Of a DNA stretch of 62,874 bases, positions 27,701 through 36,446 are shown one piece after another (the stretch's first letter is position 1; every line of letters starts with the position of its first letter). The notes beneath the pieces were generated by a model. That model saw only the letters and a program-made list of their open reading frames with translations, was not told the origin of the DNA and searched no databases. The stretch covers positions 1 through 62,874 of the forward strand of contig JAPLSP010000035.1 of NCBI GenBank assembly GCA_026398575.1, read 5' to 3'. A program made the translations under genes and the position numbers. Origin of the DNA: Candidatus Sumerlaeota bacterium (lineage in GTDB: Bacteria > Sumerlaeota > Sumerlaeia > JADFCT01).

Positions 27701-30700
27701 AGCCAATCCCAAGTTGGCAGCGGGTTGCTTGTCGGCGTGACGCCCGCGACCAGCGGCGGGGAAGGCGGATCCAGATCGCACCTGAAGGGGCCATAATCCA
27801 GCGTCCCGCCCGCGACGCCTTCGCCATTGCGCGATTGAAGATGCAGGTAATAGGCGCCGCTGGCCGAAGGAGATTGAACGAGATCGCCGGTGGTCCAGCT
27901 GTCTTCCGCGCCGGTGAAGAGATGCGTCGTCGCGGTACTCCAGACAACCTTGAATGCGGAAACTTTGTATATGTCGCCGCCATGAACGCCCGCGCCGAAG
28001 CCGTCCGGATTGGAGAACGTGAAGACCACGCCTGCCGGATAGACCGTTCCCAGCGCGCGATCGCAAACGACGTTGTCGCCATCCGATGGAGGTCCGGCCA
28101 GAGTGTATTTGACGCCGGTGGTCGCCGTTGTCTCGACCGCGCCGCCGTTGCGCGAGACGCCCGAGATCAAATACGGCGTATTCGGTGTCAGGCCGCCGAA
28201 GTCCCACGGCGTATCGCTTTGCTGCCACCCGCTGCTGGTCGCCGCGGTCGCATTGGCAAAGCAAAGACCCGAAGAGGTGGAAGCCAGGTTGCTGAGGACG
28301 TTCGAGGCCGCTACGGATATCGAGGTTGCGGTAACCAACGGGAAGGTCAGGCTGGTGACCGCTTCGATCAGCGTCCACGTCGTATAGACCGCCGTCCTGG
28401 CGCTTTCGCCGTCGCTGTTGGTGGCCGTTGCCTGCATGGCGTATTGCGTATTGGTCAACAGGCCGCCATGCCGCCATTCGTGGGCGTTTGCGGTCGTGGA
28501 TGTTTGCAGCGTCGCCGGCGGTCCGGCGCCCAGGTCATCATAAACGTTGAAGCCGGTTTCGTAGCTGGAGTTGTCCTTCCAGGTCCAGGTGATTGAATTC
28601 AGCCCGATGTCTTTGGCGCCCGGGTTCGTCGGCGCGGGGAGCATCCGGAAGTCTTTGGGCACGGCGCCATAGGTCGCGCCGATTTGCGCAAAAGGAACCG
28701 TGATCGCATATATCTGCCTGCCGTTCTCGACACGGATGGGCGCAGGCGCATCCGTGCTCATCCGCTCTATGCCGGCCGCTTCCCTGGTTGCCGGATAGTT
28801 CGGAGGATACGTCAGACAAACGGCGGTAAATACCGCGTATGAGACCCCGTAGGCCGCCGCGTCATCTTCGCTGAATTCGATTTGCAGGGTGGCGCCTGTT
28901 CCGTTGAATTGCATGCCCTCGGGCGCCAGCGTGAAGGCGCCATTGACCCGTTTGCCGCCCACGTGAATTTCCGGCGCGCGTTCCAGAGTCACTGGCGCCG
29001 GCAGGCCGCCCGAATACGACACGACTGTGCCCGCGTTCGTTATCAATGCCGGCTTGTAGAAACCATAAGCATCGGCGCCGAGCGTCAGGACGCCCGGACT
29101 GGCCGGCATCAAGATCTGAATGTGATTCACGCGGGGCTGCCAGGAGGCGAAATGCCCGGATGTTTTTCCGCCGGCCTTGACAAACCATCCGCCGGCGAAG
29201 AGGGCATTGCGATGCACGGCGATCGCGCGGACGCCGGCATCCATGCCCACCCCCAGCGCGGACCAGGAGGAACCATCCCACTTCGCGGCATAGTTTACCG
29301 GCGTTCCGCCTGCCATGGTGAAATCGCCGCCGGCGAAAACATTGCCGGACTCATCCACGGACAGAGCATGGACGGGGCCGTTCATTCCCGATCCCAGCGC
29401 GGACCAGGAGGCGCCGTTCCATGCCGCAATGCAGGCCACCGGCATCCCTCCCGCCGTTGTGAACGAGCCTCCGGCGTAAACAATTCCCGCCGCGTCCACC
29501 GCAAGAGCGCTGACCGTGCCGTCCATTCCCGTTCCCACGGCCGCCCATGACGATCCATTCCACCTCGCGACGTGATTAGCCGGGACTCCGCCGGCCGTTG
29601 TGAACGCGCCGCCGGCGAATATATCTCCCGAGGGGTCCCGCGCCAGAGCGCTTACCACATCATTCATTCCCGCGCCCAGCGCCAACCAGGACGCGCCATT
29701 CCACTTCGCGATATAATTCGCCGGCGCTCTATCCGCCATCGTGAAACCGCCGCCGGCGTAAACCTGGCCCGCTCCGTCCACCACAAGAGCATAGACGTCA
29801 TTGTCCATACCCGCTCCGGGCGAAGACCAGGATACCCCGTCCCACTTCGCGACGTAGTTCACAAAGACTCCGCCGGCGAAAGTGAAAGAACCGCCGGCAT
29901 ATAGGATGCCCAGCGGATCCATCGCAAGGGCATGAACATCGTTGCTCATTCCCGACCCCAAACCCGCCCATGACTGTCCGTTCCACTTCGCAACATAAGC
30001 GGCTGCCGTTGCGTTTGTTTGAGTGAACTGCCCGCCGGCATAGACGCTGCCCGTACTGTCTATCGCAAGGGCGCTGACCGTGCTGTCCACGCCCGTTCCA
30101 ATCGCCGACCAGGATGCCCCATTCCACTTAGCAAGGAAGTTCGAGGATTTATCGCCCGCCTTTGTGAAGTATCCACCGGCATACAGATTGCCGGCGCTAT
30201 CCCTTGCCAGAGCGGATACCCAGCTGTTCCCGTCGGACATCCCCGTTCCCAGCGCAGACCATGAGGTTCCATTCCATTCCGCAATGCAGTTGGCCGGCGC
30301 CCCATCGGCTGTGGCGAATTTGCCGCCGGCATAAATGCCGCCCGCCCCGTTCAAAGCCAGCACGTCAACCCAGTTGTCCATTCCCAATCCCAAAGCCGTC
30401 CAGGAGGTTCCGTTCCACCCGGCGATATAGTTTACAGGCGCCTCGTCGGCCATTGTGAAAATGCCGCCGGCATAGATGTTCCCCGCCCCATCCGCTGTCA
30501 GCGCGTAAACGTTGTCGTTCATCCCAAATCCCAGCGCCGACCAGTCGGTTCCGTTCCACATCGCGACGTGGTTGGCGGAAACCTCTCCCACGCTGACAAA
30601 GCTACCGCCGGCATAGAGCCTGTCGAATCGGTCCACCGTCAGAGCCAATACCCTGTCGTACATCCCCGAGCCCAAAGCCGTCCATGCCGCTCCATCCCAC

Positions 30701-32391
30701 ATCGCAATATAATTCACCGACTGTCCATCCGCCTGCGTAAAGGCGCCGCCGGCGTAAATAATATTGCCCATTCTGTCCGCCGCCAAAGCAAGAACCGAGT
30801 TGTCCATTCCCAATCCCACCGAAGACCAGGCTGATCCATTCCATTTCGCAATGTAATTCAGCGGCGTCCCGTCGCCCGCCGCCGTGAACTGGCCGCCGGC
30901 ATAAAGATTGCCCGTGCGATCCACCGCCAGGGCCATGACGGCGCCGTTCATTCCCGTTTCCAGCGCCGACCATGTGGCGGTTGCCTTGGTCCATTTGGCG
31001 ATTCTGAGGGCGGCGATATCGCCTATGGAACTGAAATCGCCGCCGAAATACAGGTTGCCTGAAGCATCTTGCGCAATGGCATTGATAACTCCATTCGCGC
31101 CTGGAGTCGGGAACGGGTCATCCCAATAAATGTTGTTCGCATCGCTTTCAGGTCCGGCCGCGCCGATGATCGTGATGCTGAACCGCCCCGGCGCGGACCA
31201 GTTTCCGGCCACGTCGCGCTCTTCGACATAAAGGGTGTGAATGCCTTCCGGCAAAGGTGAAACGGCGGCGTAGGACTTCGCTGTCGTCGGCGTCCAGGCG
31301 CCCGCTGTCCCGTCGAGTTGATAGCGGAACATCCCATTGCCGGCGCCGCCCGAAGCCCAGCTCCAGGCGAGCATTGTGTTGTGCGTCGGCGTGATGCCCG
31401 AGATCACGGGCGGGGCGGGAGGATTATTGTCAAACCAGAAGGGACCATAATGCAGTATGTCGCCCGGGGCGTTTTGCGCGTTGTACGATTGCAGGTGCAG
31501 ACGGTAATAGCCTGCGGATGACGGCGCCTCAATCACGACGCCCGTGCTCCAATCGTCTTCCGTGCCGGTGAAGGTGTGCGCCGCCCATCGGTCCCAGACA
31601 TACTTGAACTTTGAAACTTTGTATGCGCTGCCGCCGTGAGTTCCGACGCCGAATCCCGCTGGATTTGAGAAGGTGAAGATCGTGCCGCCGGGATATGGCG
31701 GCCCTATTGGCTGATCGCATGTTACATTATTCCCGGGCGATGGAGGGGCTGCCAGGGTATATAGGGCGCCGAAAGACGCAGCCGTCTCATAGCCGCCGCC
31801 ATTGCGTGACTTGCCCGTGAATCGGTATTGCGCATTCGGCGTCAGACCATTCGATTCCCAGGGCGCATTATCAGGCTGCCAGCTGCTGCTTGTTCCAGCG
31901 GTTGAATTGGCGAAGAAAAGCCCCGAAAAGCCTGCGCCCAGATTGCTCGGCGTATTGAAGGCCGCCACGGAGATTGAAGTGGCGCTGACGGATGTGAACG
32001 TCAGATCGCTGACTGTCTCGATCAGCGTGAAGGTCGTATAAACCGGCGTCTTGGCGCTGTCGCCGGTGGCGCTGGTGGCCGCGACTTGGAAAGAATATTG
32101 CGCATTGGGCGCGAGGCCGCCGTATAGCCATTCCTGAACGTTCGCGCTTGTGGTTGTCTGGAGCGTCACCGGCGCGCCCGAACCCGGATTGGCCCAAACC
32201 TTGAAGCCGGTTTCGTCGCTGGAATTGTCTTTCCACGTCCATGTGATTGAATCCAATCCAATATTCTTCGCGCCAGGATTGGAGGGGGCTGCGCCATAGA
32301 TCAAGCCGGCTTGTGCAGTCCAGAAAACTGCTATCAATAAAGCCCAAAGTCGCTTATGTGCTAATAGCGGAAAAAACTCGCTGATGCTCAT
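24742..32391 (-). CDS. Giant secreted protein: FN3 pairs, 14 + 7 propeller-type repeats, C-terminal dockerin
   Basis: 2549 aa. I chose ATG 32391 (GAAGGG about 11 bases upstream) over 32466 because it leads directly into a signal peptide ending LIYGA. Three similar modules follow. Each starts with two FN3-like domains (about residues 35-235, 1254-1450 and 2134-2330; TWTWKDNSSDETGFKVW type) and a PFWFDNNPPAPP Ig-like segment. Modules 1 and 2 then carry tandem repeats of about 46 residues with the core LYAGGxFTxAGG...IAKWNGSSWSALGxGM: 14 copies (about 424-1087) and 7 copies (about 1640-1970). The protein ends with a half or degenerate dockerin whose calcium loop is ADVNRDGSINAAD. It is an extracellular adhesin or scaffold; no catalytic motif was seen. 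Confidence 0.85.
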   Translation of the reverse strand: MSISEFFPLLAHKRLWALLIAVFWTAQAGLIYGAAPSNPGAKNIGLDSITWTWKDNSSDETGFKVWANPGSGAPVTLQTTTSANVQEWLYGGLAPNAQYSFQVAATSATGDSAKTPVYTTFTLIETVSDLTFTSVSATSISVAAFNTPSNLGAGFSGLFFANSTAGTSSSWQPDNAPWESNGLTPNAQYRFTGKSRNGGGYETAASFGALYTLAAPPSPGNNVTCDQPIGPPYPGGTIFTFSNPAGFGVGTHGGSAYKVSKFKYVWDRWAAHTFTGTEDDWSTGVVIEAPSSAGYYRLHLQSYNAQNAPGDILHYGPFWFDNNPPAPPVISGITPTHNTMLAWSWASGGAGNGMFRYQLDGTAGAWTPTTAKSYAAVSPLPEGIHTLYVEERDVAGNWSAPGRFSITIIGAAGPESDANNIYWDDPFPTPGANGVINAIAQDASGNLYFGGDFSSIGDIAALRIAKWTKATATWSALETGMNGAVMALAVDRTGNLYAGGQFTAAGDGTPLNYIAKWNGSAWSSVGLGMDNSVLALAADRMGNIIYAGGAFTQADGQSVNYIAMWDGAAWTALGSGMYDRVLALTVDRFDRLYAGGSFVSVGEVSANHVAMWNGTDWSALGFGMNDNVYALTADGAGNIYAGGIFTMADEAPVNYIAGWNGTSWTALGLGMDNWVDVLALNGAGGIYAGGKFATADGAPANCIAEWNGTSWSALGTGMSDGNSWVSALARDSAGNLYAGGYFTKAGDKSSNFLAKWNGASWSAIGTGVDSTVSALAIDSTGSVYAGGQFTQTNATAAAYVAKWNGQSWAGLGSGMSNDVHALAMDPLGILYAGGSFTFAGGVFVNYVAKWDGVSWSSPGAGMDNDVYALVVDGAGQVYAGGGFTMADRAPANYIAKWNGASWLALGAGMNDVVSALARDPSGDIFAGGAFTTAGGVPANHVARWNGSSWAAVGTGMDGTVSALAVDAAGIVYAGGSFTTAGGMPVACIAAWNGASWSALGSGMNGPVHALSVDESGNVFAGGDFTMAGGTPVNYAAKWDGSSWSALGVGMDAGVRAIAVHRNALFAGGWFVKAGGKTSGHFASWQPRVNHIQILMPASPGVLTLGADAYGFYKPALITNAGTVVSYSGGLPAPVTLERAPEIHVGGKRVNGAFTLAPEGMQFNGTGATLQIEFSEDDAAAYGVSYAVFTAVCLTYPPNYPATREAAGIERMSTDAPAPIRVENGRQIYAITVPFAQIGATYGAVPKDFRMLPAPTNPGAKDIGLNSITWTWKDNSSYETGFNVYDDLGAGPPATLQTSTTANAHEWRHGGLLTNTQYAMQATATNSDGESARTAVYTTWTLIEAVTSLTFPLVTATSISVAASNVLSNLASTSSGLCFANATAATSSGWQQSDTPWDFGGLTPNTPYLISGVSRNGGAVETTATTGVKYTLAGPPSDGDNVVCDRALGTVYPAGVVFTFSNPDGFGAGVHGGDIYKVSAFKVVWSTATTHLFTGAEDSWTTGDLVQSPSASGAYYLHLQSRNGEGVAGGTLDYGPFRCDLDPPSPPLVAGVTPTSNPLPTWDWLPGGGGIGLFRYELDVTSGAWALTGALSFTPASPLMDGVYTLYVQELDDSGNWSTSGRFSIAIQGASGPESDPSDVYWDDQFATAGVNQPILALARDVAGNIYAGGFFTSAGAVLANNIAMWNGSYWAPLGTGMKYGAVEALATDGLGNLYAGGVFTMAGGKPANHIAKWDGTSWTALGSGTDGVVYALAVDGAGAVYAGGNFTTADGRPANCVAKWDGASWSALGSGMDDMVLALAVDEKGVLYAGGDFSFAGGKSANYLAKWNGASWSAMGARTDGTVRALAADGAGHIYAAGGFWTAGGAPAKYIARWDGSSWSALGTGMNASLQALAVDGAGNVYAGGNFTTAGGASAYSIAKWDGTLWSPLGTGMDIWVSALTVDRNALFAGGLFAMAGGKSSGFFACWQPRVNRSQISMPANPGAMTLGDDADGFYKPSLMTDAGTVVSFAGGLPVIVTMDRAPEIRLGGARVNGAFALGPEGAQFTGTGAALRIEFSEDDVAAYGASYTDFIALRLIYPADYPANKEAGGIERIGGAAAQPIRIENGRQIYAITVPCAQIGSTYSAAPRSFAIPPAPANPGAKNIGVNTITWTWQDNSLFELGFRVWDDPGTSAPSTLQTTTTANIQEWRHDGLAPNAQYSMQVASASSDGDSSKTANYTTWTLIEAVSALTFSSVSDTSISVAASNAPSNLSAGSSGLSFINAVAGTDSGWRQENTPWESGGLTPNTLYQFSGASRNGGGNETAAFADARYTLAAAPSAGNNIASDRSISTPYPVGIVPTFWNPAGFGAGTHGGSAFMVNKFRYVWDALAGHVFDGGENEWVAGTLAFVPTVAGNYYLHLQSFNEAGEAGAQTLDYGPFQIRDHDTGTVVVNVAPPAASWTLTDGIGQVTSGTGATTITGVNTGAVSITWLPVPNYDMPTINPMRADLAKDATVVFTGFYTLNRTLLMDYLAGRIELDADQKIAADVNRDGSINAADLIFLLHRDAGN
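26480..27470 (-). repeat. Seven tandem ~140-bp propeller-coding repeats (block 2)
   Basis: Each unit encodes VYAGGxFTxAGG...KWDGxSWSALGSGMD; seven copies can be counted by the AGG.F motif. Nucleotide similarity between units is high enough for recombination or assembly collapse. Confidence 0.8.
29130..31120 (-). repeat. Fourteen tandem ~140-bp propeller-coding repeats (block 1)
   Basis: Fourteen units can be counted by their GG.F motif. Fourteen equals two seven-bladed propellers, as block 2 equals one. Confidence 0.8.
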
Positions 32392-32571
32392 CGCTGCTTT
32401 TCCCTTCTGAAAGGAAAATGATTCATATTTGTTAAGTAACAACTGCGTATTCATGATCGCAGACAATTATCGGCTAACCATGTGGGAGTTTCCATGGCTA
32501 AATCTAGCTTCTAAAGACAACAATGTCGCGATAACACGCTGAGGGTCAAGGGCGATTTTTTGATGAAATTG

Positions 32572-35500
32572 TTATGGTTGAAGCATTTTTTCTATGGCTT
32601 CAGCCAATGCGCGGCGTCGTTCGTAGAGGGATTTTGGATCATTAGTAAAATTAGTTTTATCAGATATTATTTTATCAGGAATTGTCAGGTGTTTTTCGGC
32701 TTCATCGAGCTGGGGTGAGCGCTTGCCGGCGGCACGCGCCTTCTTCACCACCTCGCTCAAGAGATGGAAGTATTCATAATCTTCCATCCCTTCGCGCAGC
32801 ATTTCCCAGCGGATCGAACTGACAGGAGGCGCCAGGTATTTGCGCTTGTCTGCGGCGCCGTTGCGGTTGGGCGGATAGAGCATGCGGCCATCGCCGTTGC
32901 CCCAATAGCCCACCGGCTCGCTCGCGGTATAGCCCATCGGATCATCCCAGGGATTCTGCGGCGCGACGCCCTTGAACTTGGCCGGGCTGGTCCAGTAGTT
33001 CGTCTCCCAGATGAGGATGCCCTGGACGTTCCACTTCCACGTCATCCAGAGCCACATCCGCAGATCAATCGCGCCGTGATCTATGAAGAGCGCGGGATAA
33101 GGCGCGTGCGGTCCGCAGCAGACGTACCACCAGATCCGCTCGCCTTTTTTTTGCCGCGCCTGGCATAAGGCCACATCGTAGTTATGGAGGACCGGACACC
33201 AAATATCCACGGCGCCAAAGAGCGGCGCGATGGGCTCTTCGGTCAGCATCCGGCGCAGGCGCGGGGCTGCGAGTTTGATTTCCTCCATGCCCGCTTTGAC
33301 AAACTCATAGTCTTTGGGATCAGGTTCGTCGAACCAATAGATGTACTCTTTCCCAAGCCAGCCGTTGCGCTCCAGCATGCGCTCCAGCTGCTGGCAGTGA
33401 TCGCGGAAGGCGGCGCGATAGCCGGGCGTTCCCTGCTCATAGGGGCCGATGCGTCCGGCGCGGCGGCTTTCATAAGTTCCGCCGCCCATGCCGCTCAACC
33501 GCAACATGAACGACGGGAAGCCGTATTCATCCAGATATTTTTTCGCCTGTTGCTCCCATGCCGCCGTATCCACCACGGCTTTGAGTTGGGATTCGTCTGC
33601 TTCGAATCCGCCATCGGCGAGCAGATTGGCGCCTGGTTTGGCGCCCGGATTGGCGCCGGATAAGGCAGTTTTTTTGACGACAGAGATATCATCAAACCAT
33701 GCCGTTCCGATCGGCTCGCCCGAGTCTTTCCATTCCGTGGGATAAAGATGAACGATCATGAACGCGGCGTTGGGCGTTTGGCGCGATGGGACGATCGTGG
33801 CCTCCGCGCGCTCCCATTCGCCCTTCCCTTCGCGCTCGAAGTGGGCGTTATGGCCGGAAATCCAGCGGCGGTCGCGGTCGTAGAGGTTGAGCGCGACCAG
33901 ATATTTTTGTCCTGCCTTGCCCGTCTTCACGCGCCATGAGACGATGTATTCCGCGCCCGGCTCGATAGAGATGAATTGCTTCGAGACCGCGCCCGGTTGC
34001 GCTTTCGGATTGTCATCCACGATCTTCAGGTAGCGCTTTCCCTCGGGCGCCTGCTCCTCGACGATGGCGCCGCCTTCCCATGCGGCGCCCGCGTACTCGC
34101 TCTTGATCGGGTCGAAAGGCGCGAAGTCATAAGGCGCCATGCGGTGCTCGCGGAAATTCTGCATGTATAAATCCCAGACCTGCCGCTCTTCCGCGAGCGT
34201 CGCCAGGTTGTGGTAGCGTTTGATATTCTGCGGCGACAGACCGAAGCCCGATTCCAGGGATGGTTTTGCCGGAAGCGAAAAATTGAAGACGCGCACGACG
34301 ACCGGAACCGTGATGGCGGCGAATCCCCTACCTTCGATTTTCAACTGCAACTTGTGATCGCCGGCAGGGCAATCGTTCGGAACCTTGACCAGCAGCCAGA
34401 TCGGATGATTCTGGTTTTCCTTGAGGGTGACCGGCTCGGCGCACGGCGGCAGCGCATCGGGCCACCAGCCGACGCATCCCGAGGCGTCCGTTGGGCGCTG
34501 GACGTAATGATATGCGACCCAGAACGTCTGAACGGCGCTCGTCCAGCGCGCGTCTTCCGCCGTCACTGAAACCTTCACGTCTTCGAGCGCGCGCTTGGGC
34601 CGCAGGACGATTTGCGCCGGCTCATATTCGCCGCGCGCGGCTTCGAGACGGACGGCGCTGGCGAGCGGGGCAGTTTTTAGCAGCTTGGGCGCGGGGCGCT
34701 CGCGGCTGATCTTGTAGGTTCCTTCGCACCACCACCAATCCGTCTCGGGATTGTCTCCGAGATAATACCCGTAGGATGCGTCATACAAACTCGGCACGGC
34801 AAAGCTACAGGTCGCTTCATAAATATCTTTGGAGTTGTCGAACGCGTCTGACCGGTCTGACGGGTCTGACGCGGCGGCAACTCGAATGCGAAGTGTGAAT
34901 TCGCCCGATTTCTGAATTTGATAAGGAAGGGAAACATCCGCGGATTCATTGGGCGCCAGAACCGGTGTTTTTATCTGATAGGAATGGCAGACCTGGCCTG
35001 CCGCGTCTTCGATCATGAGAGTGCAAACCGCTGCTGATTTTTTCGCGCCTGTGTTGCGCAGTGCAAGCGACACGGCATTGCCTTCGCCAGGCCTCAAATC
35101 GCCCAAACTTTTAACTGAGACGTCCAGCTCTTTGCTCTGGCGGCGAATATCAAGGAACCGAGTTGCGCCCGTTCCGCCGGGTTGCGGTGATTCCAGTTCG
35201 GCAGCGTACCGATATTGATTGATCTGGAAAGCGCCGCCCGCCTGGTCCTGTGGCGTTTCATTCTTTTGTGGACTGCGCAGACGCACGTAGATCGTCCGCG
35301 CTGGGAACAAATCCTTGGGCAGCGCGAAAGATTGTTCGCCCAGATTCTCGATGCGCCCGAGCGCGCGCCATTGCCGCCCATCGGCGCCGCATTCGACCAC
35401 GCAGGCGCCGGCGGTATGATAATTCATCGCCACTTTCAATTCGGCGTTGCGTTGGCTGACGACGCCGACTTCGTGCTTATAGATAATGTATTGCCCGGGT

Positions 35501-36276
35501 CCAAAACTCCAACGGTCTGAGTTGAACGAGGCGGTGGCTTCGAGGAGGCATCGCGAATAATTGCTTCCTTCGTATCCGAATTGCGGCTCGAAGGCGTAGG
35601 TCTTGTCGCGGATGCTTTCGCCTGCGCCGAGAATGATGTCATCCTGTTTGGCGTGGATCGGCGCGACTTCTGTCAACGCGACGTCGTCAAACAAAACCTT
35701 CCCTTTGACGTGCCACTGTCCGAATCGAACGACGGCGCCTTGCAGATTTTTGGGCGCGGCAAACACGAAACTTTTGCGCGCCCAGGCGTCCGGTGGTGAA
35801 AAATCGCGATTGACCAACGACAAGCCCGAGATGACGCTGCCATTCGTTGCGCCTTCAATCCCGCGCCGCGCCATGAATGACACGCGATACGTCTTGCCCG
35901 GCTGCACGGCGGCGGGAACCGGACAGCGCCAATCCGAGGAATCATCGCCATTGCCCGTCACGCTGACCGCCCGCGCGCCAAGGGCCGCCGTCGTTTCCCA
36001 TTCGCCTTTGCCGCCGGCGAGCTTCCATCCCTCCGGCGCCTGCTGCCCGGATTCAAAGGAAGGATTGGGCAGCAGATTGGCCTCCTGGCAATAAAGCTTC
36101 GGCTGCAGCGCCGATAGCGCAAGCAAGGATAAACAAGCTAATCCAACGGCTTTGAGAATTCTCGCGCAGAGACGCAGAGGCGCGGAGAGAAACAGTCCCT
36201 CTGCGGCTCTGCGGCTTTGCGCGATAAAAATCCTGAGTTTCAGTTGACAAGAGTCTGAACACCAAGACGGTTTCAT
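32572..36276 (-). CDS. Secreted multidomain DUF4091 (glycosidase-like) protein
   Basis: 1234 aa; start ATG 36276 with GGGAG about ten bases upstream. The signal sequence is unusually long because a dispersed repeat lies in its first 40 codons; the hydrophobic core is VGLACLSLLALSAL. A CBM-like jelly roll (about residues 66-215, NLLPNPSFESGQQAPEGW) is followed by a discoidin-like domain and a CARDB/NEW3-like domain. The catalytic-type barrel region starts around PAKPSLESGFGLSPQN and contains another CBM-like insertion (about 745-880), then IYWFDEPDPKDYEFV and AVDIWCPVLHNYD. The C-terminal helical part MLREGMEDYEYFHLL is typical of DUF4091. The acidic DEP motif is the likely active-site region. 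The substrate is an unknown glycan. Confidence 0.75.
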   Translation of the reverse strand: MKPSWCSDSCQLKLRIFIAQSRRAAEGLFLSAPLRLCARILKAVGLACLSLLALSALQPKLYCQEANLLPNPSFESGQQAPEGWKLAGGKGEWETTAALGARAVSVTGNGDDSSDWRCPVPAAVQPGKTYRVSFMARRGIEGATNGSVISGLSLVNRDFSPPDAWARKSFVFAAPKNLQGAVVRFGQWHVKGKVLFDDVALTEVAPIHAKQDDIILGAGESIRDKTYAFEPQFGYEGSNYSRCLLEATASFNSDRWSFGPGQYIIYKHEVGVVSQRNAELKVAMNYHTAGACVVECGADGRQWRALGRIENLGEQSFALPKDLFPARTIYVRLRSPQKNETPQDQAGGAFQINQYRYAAELESPQPGGTGATRFLDIRRQSKELDVSVKSLGDLRPGEGNAVSLALRNTGAKKSAAVCTLMIEDAAGQVCHSYQIKTPVLAPNESADVSLPYQIQKSGEFTLRIRVAAASDPSDRSDAFDNSKDIYEATCSFAVPSLYDASYGYYLGDNPETDWWWCEGTYKISRERPAPKLLKTAPLASAVRLEAARGEYEPAQIVLRPKRALEDVKVSVTAEDARWTSAVQTFWVAYHYVQRPTDASGCVGWWPDALPPCAEPVTLKENQNHPIWLLVKVPNDCPAGDHKLQLKIEGRGFAAITVPVVVRVFNFSLPAKPSLESGFGLSPQNIKRYHNLATLAEERQVWDLYMQNFREHRMAPYDFAPFDPIKSEYAGAAWEGGAIVEEQAPEGKRYLKIVDDNPKAQPGAVSKQFISIEPGAEYIVSWRVKTGKAGQKYLVALNLYDRDRRWISGHNAHFEREGKGEWERAEATIVPSRQTPNAAFMIVHLYPTEWKDSGEPIGTAWFDDISVVKKTALSGANPGAKPGANLLADGGFEADESQLKAVVDTAAWEQQAKKYLDEYGFPSFMLRLSGMGGGTYESRRAGRIGPYEQGTPGYRAAFRDHCQQLERMLERNGWLGKEYIYWFDEPDPKDYEFVKAGMEEIKLAAPRLRRMLTEEPIAPLFGAVDIWCPVLHNYDVALCQARQKKGERIWWYVCCGPHAPYPALFIDHGAIDLRMWLWMTWKWNVQGILIWETNYWTSPAKFKGVAPQNPWDDPMGYTASEPVGYWGNGDGRMLYPPNRNGAADKRKYLAPPVSSIRWEMLREGMEDYEYFHLLSEVVKKARAAGKRSPQLDEAEKHLTIPDKIISDKTNFTNDPKSLYERRRALAEAIEKMLQP
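34843..34873. repeat. GTCTGAC-type minisatellite inside the DUF4091 gene, copy C
   Basis: Units CGTCTGACC, GGTCTGACG and GGTCTGACG encode SDPSDRSDA in a linker near residue 475. Related to the GTCGGACCC tracts elsewhere in the window. Confidence 0.7.
36163..36223. repeat. Dispersed inverted repeat within the signal-sequence codons
   Basis: Imperfect 27-bp arms (36163-36189 and 36197-36223; CGCAGAGACGCAGAGGCG against GCCTC-type complement CTCTGCGGCTCTGCGGC) encode SRRAAEGLFLSAPLRLCA. A related CACAGAGACACCGAGGCACAG sequence lies at 52891-52920. Confidence 0.65.
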
Positions 36277-36446
36277 CAGCGAATTCTCCCTAAACTTTGT
36301 GAGCTAATATCCAATGATAACTATCATGGAAGAGTGCAAAGCAGCGCGCGGCCGCTCTATGCAATCCGGCTTGCAGCTAGCCGCCGGAAGCCAATGCTTG
36401 TCAAGCGCTTTTGCTCTGCAGGACACCCGAAGGACAGTGATAAGCA

